64,000 nucleotides of DNA from Spirosoma sp. (GTDB lineage Bacteria; Bacteroidota; Bacteroidia; Cytophagales; Spirosomataceae). Position numbers and translations under genes: made by a program. The stretch covers positions 248,001 to 312,000 of the forward strand of contig NZ_JAPLET010000009.1 of assembly GCF_026391055.1 (NCBI RefSeq). The letters are read 5' to 3'. Below the pieces are notes generated by a model. That model had not been told where the DNA came from. It searched no databases and saw only the letters and a program-made list of their open reading frames with translations. Of this stretch, positions 51,675-60,874 are shown piece by piece; within the stretch, counting starts at the first letter, position 1; each line of letters starts with the position of its first letter.

Positions 51675-52244
51675 ATGCAGGATGAATACGAACTAGTTGA
51701 AGGGTGCCGTCGGCAAGACCGAATTGTGCAGCGACAGCTCTACGAGCGGTTTGCCGGGAAGCTCTTTGTCGTTTGTAAACGGTATATTCATGATCCAGAT
51801 GAAGCAGAAGACGTATTGCAGGATGCTTTTGTAAAGATATATCGGCATATTGATTCGTTTCGGTTCGAGTGCCCGCTGGAGGCCTGGTTAAAACGCATAG
51901 TGATCAACACCGCGCTGAAAGCAATACGCAAACAGAAACCGTGGGAACACACTGCCGACATACAGGAGCTGGCACCCGTATTACCTCAGGCCGACGAGAG
52001 TTTACCGTCGTTGAATTATAAATACCTGCTGCAATTAATTCAGGAGTTGCCCCCCGGTTGCCGGGCCGTCTTCAATCTATACGCTATTGAAGGCTACAAC
52101 CACCCTGAAATTGCGGAGATGCTCGACATTGCCGAAGGAACGTCTAAATCGCAATATGCCCGCGCCAGGGGGTTGTTACAACAAAAACTACAATCGGATA
52201 AACGGTTTGCGGACGGTTACCCTGCACAGGGCCGTTCCGAGTGA
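51675..52244 (+). CDS. ECF-type RNA polymerase sigma factor
   Basis: The 189-residue protein has region 2 (DPDEAEDVLQDAFVKIYRHIDSF, then LEAWLKRIVINTALKAIRK) and region 4 (ELPPGCRAVFNLYAIEGYNHPEIAEMLDIAEGTSKSQYARAR), and lacks regions 1 and 3, as in extracytoplasmic-function sigma factors. It would direct RNA polymerase to a set of envelope-response promoters. Its stop codon overlaps a GTG of the next gene, whose product looks like its membrane-bound inhibitor. Confidence 0.93.
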   Translation: MQDEYELVEGCRRQDRIVQRQLYERFAGKLFVVCKRYIHDPDEAEDVLQDAFVKIYRHIDSFRFECPLEAWLKRIVINTALKAIRKQKPWEHTADIQELAPVLPQADESLPSLNYKYLLQLIQELPPGCRAVFNLYAIEGYNHPEIAEMLDIAEGTSKSQYARARGLLQQKLQSDKRFADGYPAQGRSE

Positions 52245-53845
52245 ACAACGCTATAAAAATGGATGAGTTAGATAAGAATCTGCCGGACGATTTCTGGCGA
52301 AAGACATTTGACGAAGCCGCCGAAACGCCCCCACCCCGCGTTTGGGCGGCTATAGAGCGCAAGCTGGATGAATCTGATGGCCCAAAGGTTGTACCTATCT
52401 GGGGTTGGGGTCCGGCATCGTCGCGCTCACTTTTCTGGGGTTCTGGGCTGGCAGCAGCGGTGGCACTACTGCTCGTCGGCTGGTGGCTAGTCAACACGCC
52501 CTCCACGCCCCCCACACCCGTAGCTCATATACAGCGGGCAGTTCCGTCAGAAAATGTAGCTGCTTCAACGAAACGGACGGAATCATCAGATGCTTTATCT
52601 ACGGAAACCAGCCCGGCCGATGCATCGACAACAGCCGCCAACAAGGTGATAGCCTCGTCTGGTGTAACGTCGCGGCTAAAGGCGGAGCGTTCTCCGTATA
52701 ATGCATCAACCGAGCGGATAGCTGCTGTGAAAGATGCCAGTGAGACAATTGCCAGGAATGAGAAAGCGTTTGATTCGGGTTTTGCAGCGCTTCAACAGCA
52801 TATAGCGGCTATCGAAGCGTCGCAACGCACCCAATCGGTAGCCTCCAGGATGCAGGCTGTTGCTTACTCAGCCAGCCAGCATGCAGAATCAGGCGTTCAG
52901 GCATTTGGTTCAGCCCATGAAGCGGCTTTTGATAAACTGTCGGGTAAACCCATGCGGTTGCGCACAATCGGTGCCATTCAGCGTATCGTCTGGGCTCGAC
53001 CAGTGGAGGTTGACATGGAACCGGCGATGATAAAATCGAAGCAGAAGTCGCGGGAGTTATGGGCATCGGTAAGCATGATGCCGGGGTCGTTCAACCCAAC
53101 GGTATCGCTTAAGACGGCTCAACCTTCATTTTCCAACACAATGATTGCTTCTTCAACGGTATCGAACCAATCGGCCGTTAGCAGCCGGGCTAGTTTTTCG
53201 GTAGCTTACCAGGCGGGGGCGGGCGTTCAGTTGAACGACCACTGGTCGGTTGAGTCGGGAGTGGGTTATCTGTCGGGTAGGTCAACGGTGGAGACACCGG
53301 CTCAGCAGTATCTGGCTTCGGTGCAGATGGATGCCCTGACCAATCGGAATACGGGGTTAAACAATTTGTACACCGATGCCCTACGGAGCAGTGTACGCAG
53401 CAATGATCTGGCAAATGCGCCCCAGGCTAATTATTCGGGTCTGGCGGCAAATGGCTTCAAGTCAGCTGCGCCTTACGACAGCCGAAGCATACAGGCAGTA
53501 ACGAATGACTATCAGTTTGTACAGGTTCCGGTTCAGGTAGGGTACCAGTTTCGGCCGCGCAAAAAGCTGAGTATGGCCGTGTTGGGCGGGTTACTTACAA
53601 ATATTTTTGTTAAAAACACCGTTGGCGAAGCCTTAGTTGTAACCAGCAAAGATGGGGTTTATCGCCCGGTATCGCTGGCGGCTACCATGGGAGCCCGAGT
53701 ACGCTACCGGCCTTCGCGGCAATGGTCGGCCTCCGTAGCCGGTGTTTATCAACCCTCTCTCGAAGCGGGCACAACAGCTGACTCTCAAGTACAAACCCGT
53801 CCAACGTCGGCCGGTATGAGTTTCGGTGTCGATTATCATTTTTAA
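52241..53845 (+). CDS. Putative dual-membrane-spanning anti-sigma factor with outer-membrane barrel
   Basis: This 534-residue protein (from GTG at 52241, or 528 from ATG at 52259) begins with an acidic cytoplasmic segment (LDKNLPDDFWRKTFDEAAE, then PPRVWAAIERKLD). One inner-membrane helix lies at about residues 64-84 (LFWGSGLAAAVALLLVGWWL). A Ser/Thr/Ala-rich linker of about 190 residues follows, and then a C-terminal domain with beta-barrel strands (AGAGVQLNDHWSVESGVGYL; QVPVQVGYQFRPRKK) ending in SFGVDYHF with a terminal Phe. The 4-base overlap with the ECF sigma gene points to an anti-sigma function. The design resembles the dual-membrane-spanning anti-sigma factors (Dma) described in Bacteroides. 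Confidence 0.75.
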   Translation: MNNAIKMDELDKNLPDDFWRKTFDEAAETPPPRVWAAIERKLDESDGPKVVPIWGWGPASSRSLFWGSGLAAAVALLLVGWWLVNTPSTPPTPVAHIQRAVPSENVAASTKRTESSDALSTETSPADASTTAANKVIASSGVTSRLKAERSPYNASTERIAAVKDASETIARNEKAFDSGFAALQQHIAAIEASQRTQSVASRMQAVAYSASQHAESGVQAFGSAHEAAFDKLSGKPMRLRTIGAIQRIVWARPVEVDMEPAMIKSKQKSRELWASVSMMPGSFNPTVSLKTAQPSFSNTMIASSTVSNQSAVSSRASFSVAYQAGAGVQLNDHWSVESGVGYLSGRSTVETPAQQYLASVQMDALTNRNTGLNNLYTDALRSSVRSNDLANAPQANYSGLAANGFKSAAPYDSRSIQAVTNDYQFVQVPVQVGYQFRPRKKLSMAVLGGLLTNIFVKNTVGEALVVTSKDGVYRPVSLAATMGARVRYRPSRQWSASVAGVYQPSLEAGTTADSQVQTRPTSAGMSFGVDYHF

Positions 53846-53857
53846 TTGCGTTCAATC

Positions 53858-54337
53858 ATGAAACTTCTGGGGATCTGCCTTTTGTTTCTAAGCCTTTTGG
53901 GCCGTTGCTCGCCGGATAAATCGGTCTTGGCAGAGCCTTTAGCAACGGATGGATTGATTATTCGTACCGGTACATCTTTCGGTATGTGTGTTGGCTATTG
54001 TAAACACGACTATGTAATTAGTGGTACTACCCTGATGCTCACACAAACCAGTCAGGCAAGAACACAGAACCAAAACCCAGCGAAGACTTGCCAGACGACG
54101 ATACCCCAGGCTGTCTGGGATACACTCAGAGCAGCGGCTAACCCAACATTATTTATTCAGAAACCGGAGCAGTTGGGCTGCCCTGATTGTGCCGACGGCG
54201 GTGCCGAGTACATAGAAATGGAGGCCAATGGCCAGAAACACCGGGTTACCTTTGAGTATGGCGCTACAATTCCGGGTTTCGAACCACTGGTAACGGCCCT
54301 GCGTGCTCAACGCGAGGCTTTCAAAGAGTGTAAGTAA
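53858..54337 (+). CDS. Uncharacterised lipoprotein, cysteine-rich
   Basis: The ATG at 53858 gives a protein of about 159 residues with a lipoprotein signal (MKLLGICLLFLSLLGRCS, lipid Cys near residue 17). The mature part has paired cysteines (GMCVGYCKHDY near the start; LGCPDCADGG later) that may form disulfides or bind metal. No family is recognised. It follows the barrel protein by 12 bases, so it is probably co-transcribed with the sigma factor pair. Confidence 0.7.
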   Translation: MKLLGICLLFLSLLGRCSPDKSVLAEPLATDGLIIRTGTSFGMCVGYCKHDYVISGTTLMLTQTSQARTQNQNPAKTCQTTIPQAVWDTLRAAANPTLFIQKPEQLGCPDCADGGAEYIEMEANGQKHRVTFEYGATIPGFEPLVTALRAQREAFKECK

Positions 54338-54397
54338 GGCCTGCTTTCAGCGTCTCGCAAACGTTCAAACCAGTATGTTCTTAAGTCAACTACGCCC

Positions 54398-55636
54398 ATG
54401 AAAACAACCCTCTTTTCAACCGTTTCCGCAGCTGTAACCGGTATTCTGCTCACGGCTGTCAGCTGTAATACATCCACAGTTACCCCAACGACCGGTACAA
54501 CCGGTGAACTTCGGCTTTCGGCTCCATTTACCGCACAAACAACCCAGTTTGCCTTCGATCTTGCCAAACAGGTAAACGCTCAGGATGGACCGGCCAAAAA
54601 CGTGTTTATTTCTCCTCTAAGCCTTCATATGGCGTTAGGCATGATAATGAATGGAGCTAACGGCCAAACAGCTCAGGAGATCCAGAAAACGCTCAAACTA
54701 GACGCACAAACGCTGGCCGACGCTAATGCAACGTATCAAAACCTGATGGCCAATCTGCCGGGAGTCGACCCGAAGGTTACGCTGAGGCTGGCAAATTCGG
54801 TTTGGTACCGGAATACGTTTACCGTTGAAACGGCTTTTCAGGATTTGCTGAAACAAACATTTAGCGCAGAAATATCGGCGCAGGATTTTAACAACCCGGC
54901 CACCGTTGGTACGATCAACAGCTGGGCCAGTCAGAAGACCAATGGCAAAATCCCGAAGGTAATCGATCAGATACAACCCGACAATGTTCTATTTCTGATG
55001 AACGCGCTGTATTTCAAAGGAGACTGGACGACTCGCTTCGATGCCGCCAAAACTACCGATTGGCCTTTTACGTTGGTTTCCGACGCTCAGACAACCGTCC
55101 GGATGATGCGACTGAACACCCAGTTGAACCACGCATCGCGGCCAGGCTATACGGCCTTCGAACTTCCGTACGGTGCGGGTAATTATGTGATGACGGTGCT
55201 GCTGCCCACCGGCAATTCAACAGCCGATGTACTGATTAACAACCTGAACAGTGATGAGTGGGCACTGCTTCAAAAAAACATGACCAAGAGTTTATTTGAC
55301 ATTGGCCTGCCCAAATTCACCGTAAATTACGAAGCCAAGCTAAACAATGTGCTGAGCACACTGGGTATGCCAACGGCATTTACTGATCGGGCTGACTTTA
55401 CCAAAATAAACGCACAGGGCGGCTTACTGCTGAGCTTTGTGAAGCAGAATACGTTTGTAGCAGTCGACGAAGCAGGGACCGAAGCGGCTGCCGTAACGAC
55501 TGGCGGTATTTCAACCACATCGGTGCAAATGCCAACCCTCTGCGACCGGCCTTTTGTGTTCGTTATCCACGAGAAAACATCGGGTGCTGTGCTGTTTGTC
55601 GGCAAGATCGCCGATCCGACTAAAACCAACACCTAA
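54398..55636 (+). CDS. Serpin family protease inhibitor, lipoprotein
   Basis: The 412-residue protein has a lipoprotein-like signal ending in TAVSC (Cys about 23) and a complete serpin fold: NVFISPLSLHMALGMIMNGANG, NSWASQKTNGKIPKVI, NALYFKGDW and the C-terminal DRPFVFVIHEKTSGAVLFVGKI. The reactive loop hinge GTEAAAVTT has the small residues needed for loop insertion, so it should be inhibitory. Counting from the hinge, P1-P1' falls at Thr-Ser in ISTTSV, which would suit an elastase- or subtilisin-like target. It lies just after the sigma factor group on the same strand. Confidence 0.93.
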   Translation: MKTTLFSTVSAAVTGILLTAVSCNTSTVTPTTGTTGELRLSAPFTAQTTQFAFDLAKQVNAQDGPAKNVFISPLSLHMALGMIMNGANGQTAQEIQKTLKLDAQTLADANATYQNLMANLPGVDPKVTLRLANSVWYRNTFTVETAFQDLLKQTFSAEISAQDFNNPATVGTINSWASQKTNGKIPKVIDQIQPDNVLFLMNALYFKGDWTTRFDAAKTTDWPFTLVSDAQTTVRMMRLNTQLNHASRPGYTAFELPYGAGNYVMTVLLPTGNSTADVLINNLNSDEWALLQKNMTKSLFDIGLPKFTVNYEAKLNNVLSTLGMPTAFTDRADFTKINAQGGLLLSFVKQNTFVAVDEAGTEAAAVTTGGISTTSVQMPTLCDRPFVFVIHEKTSGAVLFVGKIADPTKTNT

Positions 55637-55692
55637 GAAAGTGGGCCAGTCATTACCTATTTCAGTCAATACTCTTTTTGTGTAAGATCAAC

Positions 55693-55731
55693 ATTCCCCG
55701 GCCGTAATCAGGACAGCCGGGGAATTTTTTT
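55693..55731 (+). terminator. Rho-independent terminator after the serpin gene
   Basis: ATTCCCCGGC and GCCGGGGAAT form a 10-bp stem with a 13-base loop, followed by a run of seven T. Confidence 0.88.
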
Positions 55732-55793
55732 GATGATTTACAACGATTTGTCCGTTCGCAGAATCCTGATAACAAACCCTAATGATCCTGTAT

Positions 55794-57080
55794 ATGAAAT
55801 CGAATCGTCTACTCCTGTTTCTGTTGCCCTTACTTTCCTTAACGGGCTGCACGGATACCTGTAAGGAAACCCGCACCTTCCGCCGGTATTCGCCCGTTAC
55901 ATTTACGGCGGCTCAGGTGCGACAGGGCATTCAGACCGAGCCTCCACAGGCGTTGGTCAACCCCGGTAAGATTTACACCAAAGACCAGTTTCTTTTCATC
56001 AATGAGCTGAAGGAGGGAATTCACATCGTTGACAACCGCAACCCATCCGACCCCAAGCCGGTGGCGTTTCTTCGTATCCCCGGAAACGGCGATATGGCAA
56101 TTCGAAACAACATTCTGTACGCCGATAGCTACATGGATCTGATTGCATTCGACATCAGCAATCCAACGGCTGTTCAGACCGTAAAACGTGTCCCGAATGT
56201 ATTCCCGAATGGCTCGTTTGAAGGGGGATGGTGGAGTTTCGACCCAGCCAGCCAACTGCTCTACGACCAAAAAGTGAGCTACGTTACCGAAACCACAGAG
56301 ACCAATTGTGAAGAAGGTGTTGCACCAACGAACTGGTGGGGCGGAGTTTTCTTCAGCGCCCAAACCTCAGCGGCCGTTAACGACAAATCGGGCGGTTCCG
56401 TTACAAACGGAGTAGCGGGCTCTATGGCGCGGTTTGCCCTGTACGACAACTACCTGTATACCGTCAATCAGTCGGCCATGCAGTTGTTCGACATCAAAAA
56501 TCCGGCAGAGCCTCAACTAGGCAACCAGGTCCAGCTGGGCTGGGGTATTGAAACGATTTTTCCGTACAAAGACAAGCTGTTTATTGGCTCACAGTCGGGT
56601 ATGCATATCTATGACAACGCCAACCCGGAAAAGCCATCCCTCCTATCCGTCTTTCAACACGCCCGCGTTTGCGACCCAGTGGTTGTTCATGATAATCTGG
56701 CCTATGTTACCCTCCGTTCGGGTAACCAGTGCGGTGGGTTTACCAATCAGTTGGATGTAGTCGATGTGACGAACCTGACAAGTCCGAAACTGCTAAAAAG
56801 TTATCCCATGCGCAATCCGCACGGCCTGGGCATTTCTTTCCCTAATCTGTTTATCTGTGAGGGGGCTTATGGGCTAAAGTCATTCGATGTACGTGACGCA
56901 CTGAACATCGATCGTAACCTGTTGCAGCATATTGAAGGTATCAACGCGTTCGATGTTATCCCGCTGGAAAAGTCGCTGCTCATGATTGGTAAAGATGGCT
57001 TTTATCAGTTTGACATCAGCAACCCGCGCCAGTTGCGCCAGATTAGCCGTATTCCGATCAGTCGTCCATCGTATTACTAA
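55794..57080 (+). CDS. LVIVD repeat lipoprotein
   Basis: The protein, about 428 residues from the ATG at 55794, has a lipoprotein signal (LLPLLSLTGC). It then carries repeated LVIVD-type propeller strands: GIHIVDNRNPSDPKPVAFL, LIAFDISNPTAVQ, MQLFDIKNPAEPQ, MHIYDNANPEKPS, LDVVDVTNLTSPK and LKSFDVRDA. The fold is predicted to be a surface or periplasmic beta propeller. The function is unknown. The next gene starts 8 bases after it and is probably in the same operon. Confidence 0.88.
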   Translation: MKSNRLLLFLLPLLSLTGCTDTCKETRTFRRYSPVTFTAAQVRQGIQTEPPQALVNPGKIYTKDQFLFINELKEGIHIVDNRNPSDPKPVAFLRIPGNGDMAIRNNILYADSYMDLIAFDISNPTAVQTVKRVPNVFPNGSFEGGWWSFDPASQLLYDQKVSYVTETTETNCEEGVAPTNWWGGVFFSAQTSAAVNDKSGGSVTNGVAGSMARFALYDNYLYTVNQSAMQLFDIKNPAEPQLGNQVQLGWGIETIFPYKDKLFIGSQSGMHIYDNANPEKPSLLSVFQHARVCDPVVVHDNLAYVTLRSGNQCGGFTNQLDVVDVTNLTSPKLLKSYPMRNPHGLGISFPNLFICEGAYGLKSFDVRDALNIDRNLLQHIEGINAFDVIPLEKSLLMIGKDGFYQFDISNPRQLRQISRIPISRPSYY

Positions 57081-57088
57081 CGCACACC

Positions 57089-57667
57089 ATGAAACGACTT
57101 TTTCCGTATTTGCTGGTATTGATGGCCGGAACCGGTTATGCTCAGAGCCAGTTTACGCAGCCCCGGTACGTGAACTACACCGAGTTTGGCGGCCTGTTCG
57201 GCCGGGTCGCTTATGGGCCATCGATTGCGCAGACAGTCGAAAACCGACTAAGTTTTACAGCACAAACGTTTAATGGGGTGCAGGTAAGCCGCCAGTTGGC
57301 GATTGGTGGCCTGGTGAGCCTTGATTGGTACAAGACAGCCTTACTGACGCCCGTTGGTGCCGGACTACGGTTCGACCTGATACGCCATCCACAACAAAAT
57401 GTACGCTTACTGGCCATTGCCGATGCAGGCTATGGGTTTGCGTGGTTCAATAAAAATTCGACCGGTTACGAACTTAATGGCGGATGGATGGTCAATCCGG
57501 GCTTAGCTTTACGGATTGGTAAACCATCCTCTACGGCTTTTGTCATGTCACTATCGTACAAACGTCAGTCTGTAGATGTACAGAAACCGCTCAGTGGCGT
57601 TGATATTCAACGGGATGAACACCGTATTTACAACCGAATGTGCTTCCGGGTAGGCATATCATTTTGA
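57089..57667 (+). CDS. Putative outer-membrane protein
   Basis: The 192-residue protein starts with a signal peptide (MKRLFPYLLVLMAGTGYAQ) and has alternating beta strands ending in MCFRVGISF with a terminal Phe, as in small outer-membrane barrels. No family with known function is recognised. It lies 8 bases after the LVIVD lipoprotein, so the two may work together at the outer membrane. Confidence 0.75.
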   Translation: MKRLFPYLLVLMAGTGYAQSQFTQPRYVNYTEFGGLFGRVAYGPSIAQTVENRLSFTAQTFNGVQVSRQLAIGGLVSLDWYKTALLTPVGAGLRFDLIRHPQQNVRLLAIADAGYGFAWFNKNSTGYELNGGWMVNPGLALRIGKPSSTAFVMSLSYKRQSVDVQKPLSGVDIQRDEHRIYNRMCFRVGISF

Positions 57668-57740
57668 AACAATTCGTATCAAGTCCATGTTCACACTAAG
57701 ATTGATGCACCGTTCTTTAATTACTTACATCCATTCCACC

Positions 57741-57935
57741 ATGAAAAAAGTTGTTCTATCAGTTATTGGCGGCTCGCTGTTTATAGCTGGTTATTACCAT
57801 GTTCATCATCAGGTTGCTTATATAGATGCACAAACTACGCAAACCGGCTTTGTAGCACCGGCAACTGTACGTGCATCTCCTATGTCTTTATTCTCCCTTA
57901 GAACAATTCCTGCCTTTGCCTTCCAGTTTCATTAG
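57741..57935 (+). CDS. Small uncharacterised exported peptide
   Basis: From the ATG at 57741 this frame gives about 64 residues with a hydrophobic N-terminus (KKVVLSVIGGSLFIAGYYHV), which may be a signal or anchor, and a short Thr/Ala-rich tail. An in-frame start 18 codons upstream lacks a signal. The gene lies just before a long palindrome. It has no recognised relatives and could be spurious. Confidence 0.45.
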   Translation: MKKVVLSVIGGSLFIAGYYHVHHQVAYIDAQTTQTGFVAPATVRASPMSLFSLRTIPAFAFQFH

Positions 57936-57965
57936 GCAAGGAGCTATTCTAAGCTTATTTAGCTA

Positions 57966-58031
57966 TAATTTTGATCAATTAAAAAGCCCTTCCCGAACGT
58001 TCGGGAAGGGCTTTTTAATTGATCAAAATTA
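57966..58031. terminator. Perfect 66-bp palindrome, likely bidirectional terminator
   Basis: The sequence from 57966 to 58031 equals its own reverse complement with no spacer. Its centre is CCCGAACGTTCGGG, flanked by AAAAAGCCCTT and AAGGGCTTTTT. The T-runs on both sides make it a terminator for both strands; arms of 33 bp are much longer than needed for that. Confidence 0.85.
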
Positions 58032-58043
58032 CAGCGGATGACG

Positions 58044-58083
58044 TAAAAGCGGATTGATTAATAAACTAAACGATCCGCTTTTA
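58044..58083 (-). terminator. Terminator of typA
   Basis: TAAAAGCGGAT at 58044-58054 pairs with ATCCGCTTTTA at 58073-58083, leaving an 18-base loop. It begins 11 bases past the typA stop on the minus strand. Confidence 0.65.
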
Positions 58084-58094
58084 TAACTCGTCAA

Positions 58095-59909
58095 TTAAGC
58101 CATAGCAAATTTATTCTGATTCCGTTTCCGCTCGTTTTCGTCGAGGTATATTTTACGGATACGCATCGACTTCGGCGTTACCTCCAGGTATTCATCCTTC
58201 TGTATATACTCCATATTCTCTTCAAGTGAGAATGAGATTTTCGGAGCAATCTTCACGTTGTTATCAGAACCTGAAGCACGCATGTTAGTCAACTGCTTTG
58301 CGGTTATTACGTTGACAACAATATCGTTCTGACGGTTATGTTCGCCAATTACCTGGCCTGTGTATATTTCGTCACCGGGCTCTATAAAGAAAGATCCCCG
58401 ATCCTGAAGCTTATCAATTGAATAGGCCGTAGCGGCACCGCTGGTCATCGAAATCAATGAACCGTTGATCCGCTCGGGGATTGGTCCTTTGTATTCCTGG
58501 TACTCTTTGAAGCGGTGGCTCATAACTGCTTCACCGAAGGTAGCTGTGAGGACGTTGGAACGCAGACCAATCAGGCCACGCGATGGAATATCGAATTCCA
58601 GGTGTTGCAGATCGCCTTTCGGTTCCATGATCAGCAGCTCACCTTTACGCTGGGTTGCCAATTCGATAACCTTACCAGCTGTCTCCTCCGGAACGTCGAC
58701 CACGAGGGTTTCGATTGGCTCCAGTTTGTGGCCGTTCTCATCTTCTTTATACAACACCTGAGGCTGACCAACCTGCAATTCGTAGCCTTCACGACGCATA
58801 GTTTCGATCAGAACAGAAAGGTGAAGAATACCCCGACCATAGACCAGGAAGCGGTCTTCACTGTCCGTTGCCTCTACACGAAGAGCAAGGTTCTTTTCAA
58901 TCTCTTTGTACAGACGATCGCGCAGGTGGCGCGACGTTACGAACTTACCCTCTTTACCGAAGAAAGGCGAGTTGTTGATGGTGAACAACATGTTCATCGT
59001 TGGTTCATCCACCGAGATACGCTCGAGAGCTTCCGGGTTTTCAAGGTCGGTGAGAGTATCGCCGATTTCGAATTCTTCCAGACCCGTAACCGCGCAGATA
59101 TCACCGCATTGAACTTCGGCTACTTTCAGTTTGCCAAGCCCTTCGAACGTTTGCAGTTCTTTGATTTTTACCCGTTTCACCGTACCATCACCCTTGATAA
59201 GGCCCATAGTGGCACCTTCTTTCAGCGTACCGCGATGTACACGACCAATGGCGATCCGACCCACGAAGGCCGAATAATCCAGCGATGTGATCTGCATTTG
59301 AGGCAGACCTTCGTTTATTGGCGAAGCCGGGATATTCTCAACGATAGTATCGAGCAGATAGGTGATGTTGTCGGTTGGGGTTTTCCAATCCGGACCCATC
59401 CAGCCCTGCTTCGACGAACCATATACCGTTGGGAAATCAAGCTGATCTTCGGTAGCACCGAGGTTGAACATCAGGTCGAATACCTGCTCGTGTACTTCGT
59501 CGGGCCGGCAGTTTTCTTTGTCGACCTTATTTACAATTACGATTGGCTTCAAACCCAGTTGAAGGGCTTTGCCAAGTACAAAACGTGTTTGTGGCATGGC
59601 GCCTTCAAAGGCATCGACCAGCAGACACACACCGTCAGCCATTTTCAGAACGCGTTCAACTTCACCACCAAAGTCACTGTGGCCTGGTGTATCGATGATG
59701 TTGATTTTAACATCTTTGTAGCGTACCGATACGTTTTTAGAAACGATGGTAATGCCCCGCTCACGTTCGAGGTCATTGTTGTCCAGAATCAGGTCGCCAA
59801 ACTCCTGATTGTCCCGAAAGAGCTTCGATGCGTGGATGATCTTGTCAACCAGAGTCGTTTTGCCGTGGTCAACGTGGGCGATGATTGCTATATTGCGAAT
59901 TGATTGCAT
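58095..59909 (-). CDS. typA: Translational GTPase TypA/BipA
   Basis: TypA (BipA) is a ribosome-binding GTPase of the EF-G group, needed for 50S assembly and growth under cold or stress. The 604-residue protein has the P-loop AHVDHGKTT (residues about 11-19), the switch [31 protein letters not shown], and the TypA-specific C-terminal domain ([18 protein letters not shown]). Length is normal. It has a leader of about 145 bases with possible structure and ends at a hairpin. Confidence 0.97.
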   Translation of the reverse strand: MQSIRNIAIIAHVDHGKTTLVDKIIHASKLFRDNQEFGDLILDNNDLERERGITIVSKNVSVRYKDVKINIIDTPGHSDFGGEVERVLKMADGVCLLVDAFEGAMPQTRFVLGKALQLGLKPIVIVNKVDKENCRPDEVHEQVFDLMFNLGATEDQLDFPTVYGSSKQGWMGPDWKTPTDNITYLLDTIVENIPASPINEGLPQMQITSLDYSAFVGRIAIGRVHRGTLKEGATMGLIKGDGTVKRVKIKELQTFEGLGKLKVAEVQCGDICAVTGLEEFEIGDTLTDLENPEALERISVDEPTMNMLFTINNSPFFGKEGKFVTSRHLRDRLYKEIEKNLALRVEATDSEDRFLVYGRGILHLSVLIETMRREGYELQVGQPQVLYKEDENGHKLEPIETLVVDVPEETAGKVIELATQRKGELLIMEPKGDLQHLEFDIPSRGLIGLRSNVLTATFGEAVMSHRFKEYQEYKGPIPERINGSLISMTSGAATAYSIDKLQDRGSFFIEPGDEIYTGQVIGEHNRQNDIVVNVITAKQLTNMRASGSDNNVKIAPKISFSLEENMEYIQKDEYLEVTPKSMRIRKIYLDENERKRNQNKFAMA

Positions 59910-60060
59910 ACAAATGTTGTCTGAACCCGGATTTACCTGATTCGTTTGACTTTCATGATTTGGTTGTATTTCTCTGAACCCGTTTATAAGCAGTCATGAA
60001 AACCATGAAAAATCAAATAAATTCTACCGGGTAACCCGACGGTTCAGCTATTTCAAGCCG

Positions 60061-60068
60061 CAAAGGTA
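60061..60068 (-). promoter_or_regulatory. Candidate -7 box of the typA promoter
   Basis: On the minus strand TACCTTTG, followed by CGGC, matches the TANNTTTG consensus exactly. A TGTG about 18 bases upstream is a poor match to the -33 TTTG. Transcription would start near 60054. Confidence 0.45.
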
Positions 60069-60112
60069 CGAAATTTTACGCTGAAACACAGATTTTTACA
60101 ACTAATTTAACG

Positions 60113-60134
60113 AAAAAAGGCCCATATAAGGGCC
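60113..60134 (-). terminator. Terminator of the small secreted protein gene
   Basis: On the minus strand GGCCC-TTATAT-GGGCC is followed by TTTTTT. It lies 36 bases past the stop of the gene at 60170. Confidence 0.75.
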
Positions 60135-60169
60135 AGGCTATGCTATAAGTACAATTTCTTAACAATTGC

Positions 60170-60370
60170 TTAATGATTCGGGCAGCCACAGCCGTTTTTC
60201 TTGCGAAAAAGACCGGTATTAAACAGACCTCCGCGCTTCGGTTTATAGCCCTTACGTTTACGGCCAATAGCCGTCGATTCAGTCGTATTTTTAGCCGCCA
60301 CTGTTTCCAATGGAGCGGTCGTTAAAACCAGTGAAGCAGCAATGAGCAGCAGAATTTTTGTCTTTTTCAT
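60170..60370 (-). CDS. Small secreted basic protein
   Basis: The 66-residue protein has a good signal peptide (MKKTKILLLIAASLVLTTAP). The mature part is short and basic (IGRKRKGYKPKRGG) and ends in NGCGCPNH, with two cysteines. It has its own terminator, which supports it as a real gene. No function is recognised. Confidence 0.65.
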   Translation of the reverse strand: MKKTKILLLIAASLVLTTAPLETVAAKNTTESTAIGRKRKGYKPKRGGLFNTGLFRKKNGCGCPNH

Positions 60371-60438
60371 GACCGGGCAATTTTCTATGTAACGTCAAAA
60401 AGCCTATTTTCGTCGCGCTGCTCTATTTTTTTTATTAG

Positions 60439-60870
60439 ATGACCCATAATCCTGACTTCCTGATCGTTTACGGAACCCTCCGCCCTCCCTTTGATAATAC
60501 GTTTTCGCAGTACCTCCGGCAACGTGGGCGTTATGTGGGTGAAGGCTCCTTTACAGGTCAGTCGTTCGATATGGGAAGCTACCCCGGTGCTGTTTATCAG
60601 TCAGGCAGTCAGAGTCTTGTGCATGGGTCTGTGTTCGACATCAGCAATCAGAAAGCTGCCATCCTTACCTACCTCGATTACTACGAAGGCGTTGGCGAAG
60701 GTTTCGAACAACCCACCGAATACATCCGGGCTGTCGTTCCCGTTCAGTTTAACAACCAAACCGCCGACTGCTGGATTTATCTCTACAACCTGTCAACAGA
60801 TGATAAGCCCCTGATCGAATCCGGCGATTATTCTCTGCACATCGGCAAGCCTTTTTCCTGGCCAGCGTAA
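60439..60870 (+). CDS. Gamma-glutamylcyclotransferase family protein
   Basis: The 143-residue protein has the GGCT/AIG2 fold with the YGTLRPP substrate loop near residue 11. The catalytic glutamate is in LDYYEGVGEG and a late WIYLYN strand follows. Family members release 5-oxoproline from gamma-glutamyl compounds or have related roles; the substrate here is unknown. It is cytoplasmic. It converges on a Gly/Tyr-rich lipoprotein gene, with a long inverted repeat in the gap. Confidence 0.88.
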   Translation: MTHNPDFLIVYGTLRPPFDNTFSQYLRQRGRYVGEGSFTGQSFDMGSYPGAVYQSGSQSLVHGSVFDISNQKAAILTYLDYYEGVGEGFEQPTEYIRAVVPVQFNNQTADCWIYLYNLSTDDKPLIESGDYSLHIGKPFSWPA

Positions 60871-60874
60871 TTGG

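Noticed and set aside
58515-59903. 462-codon open frame on the plus strand
   Set aside because: It lies wholly antisense to typA, mirrors its codon pattern and shows no family features.
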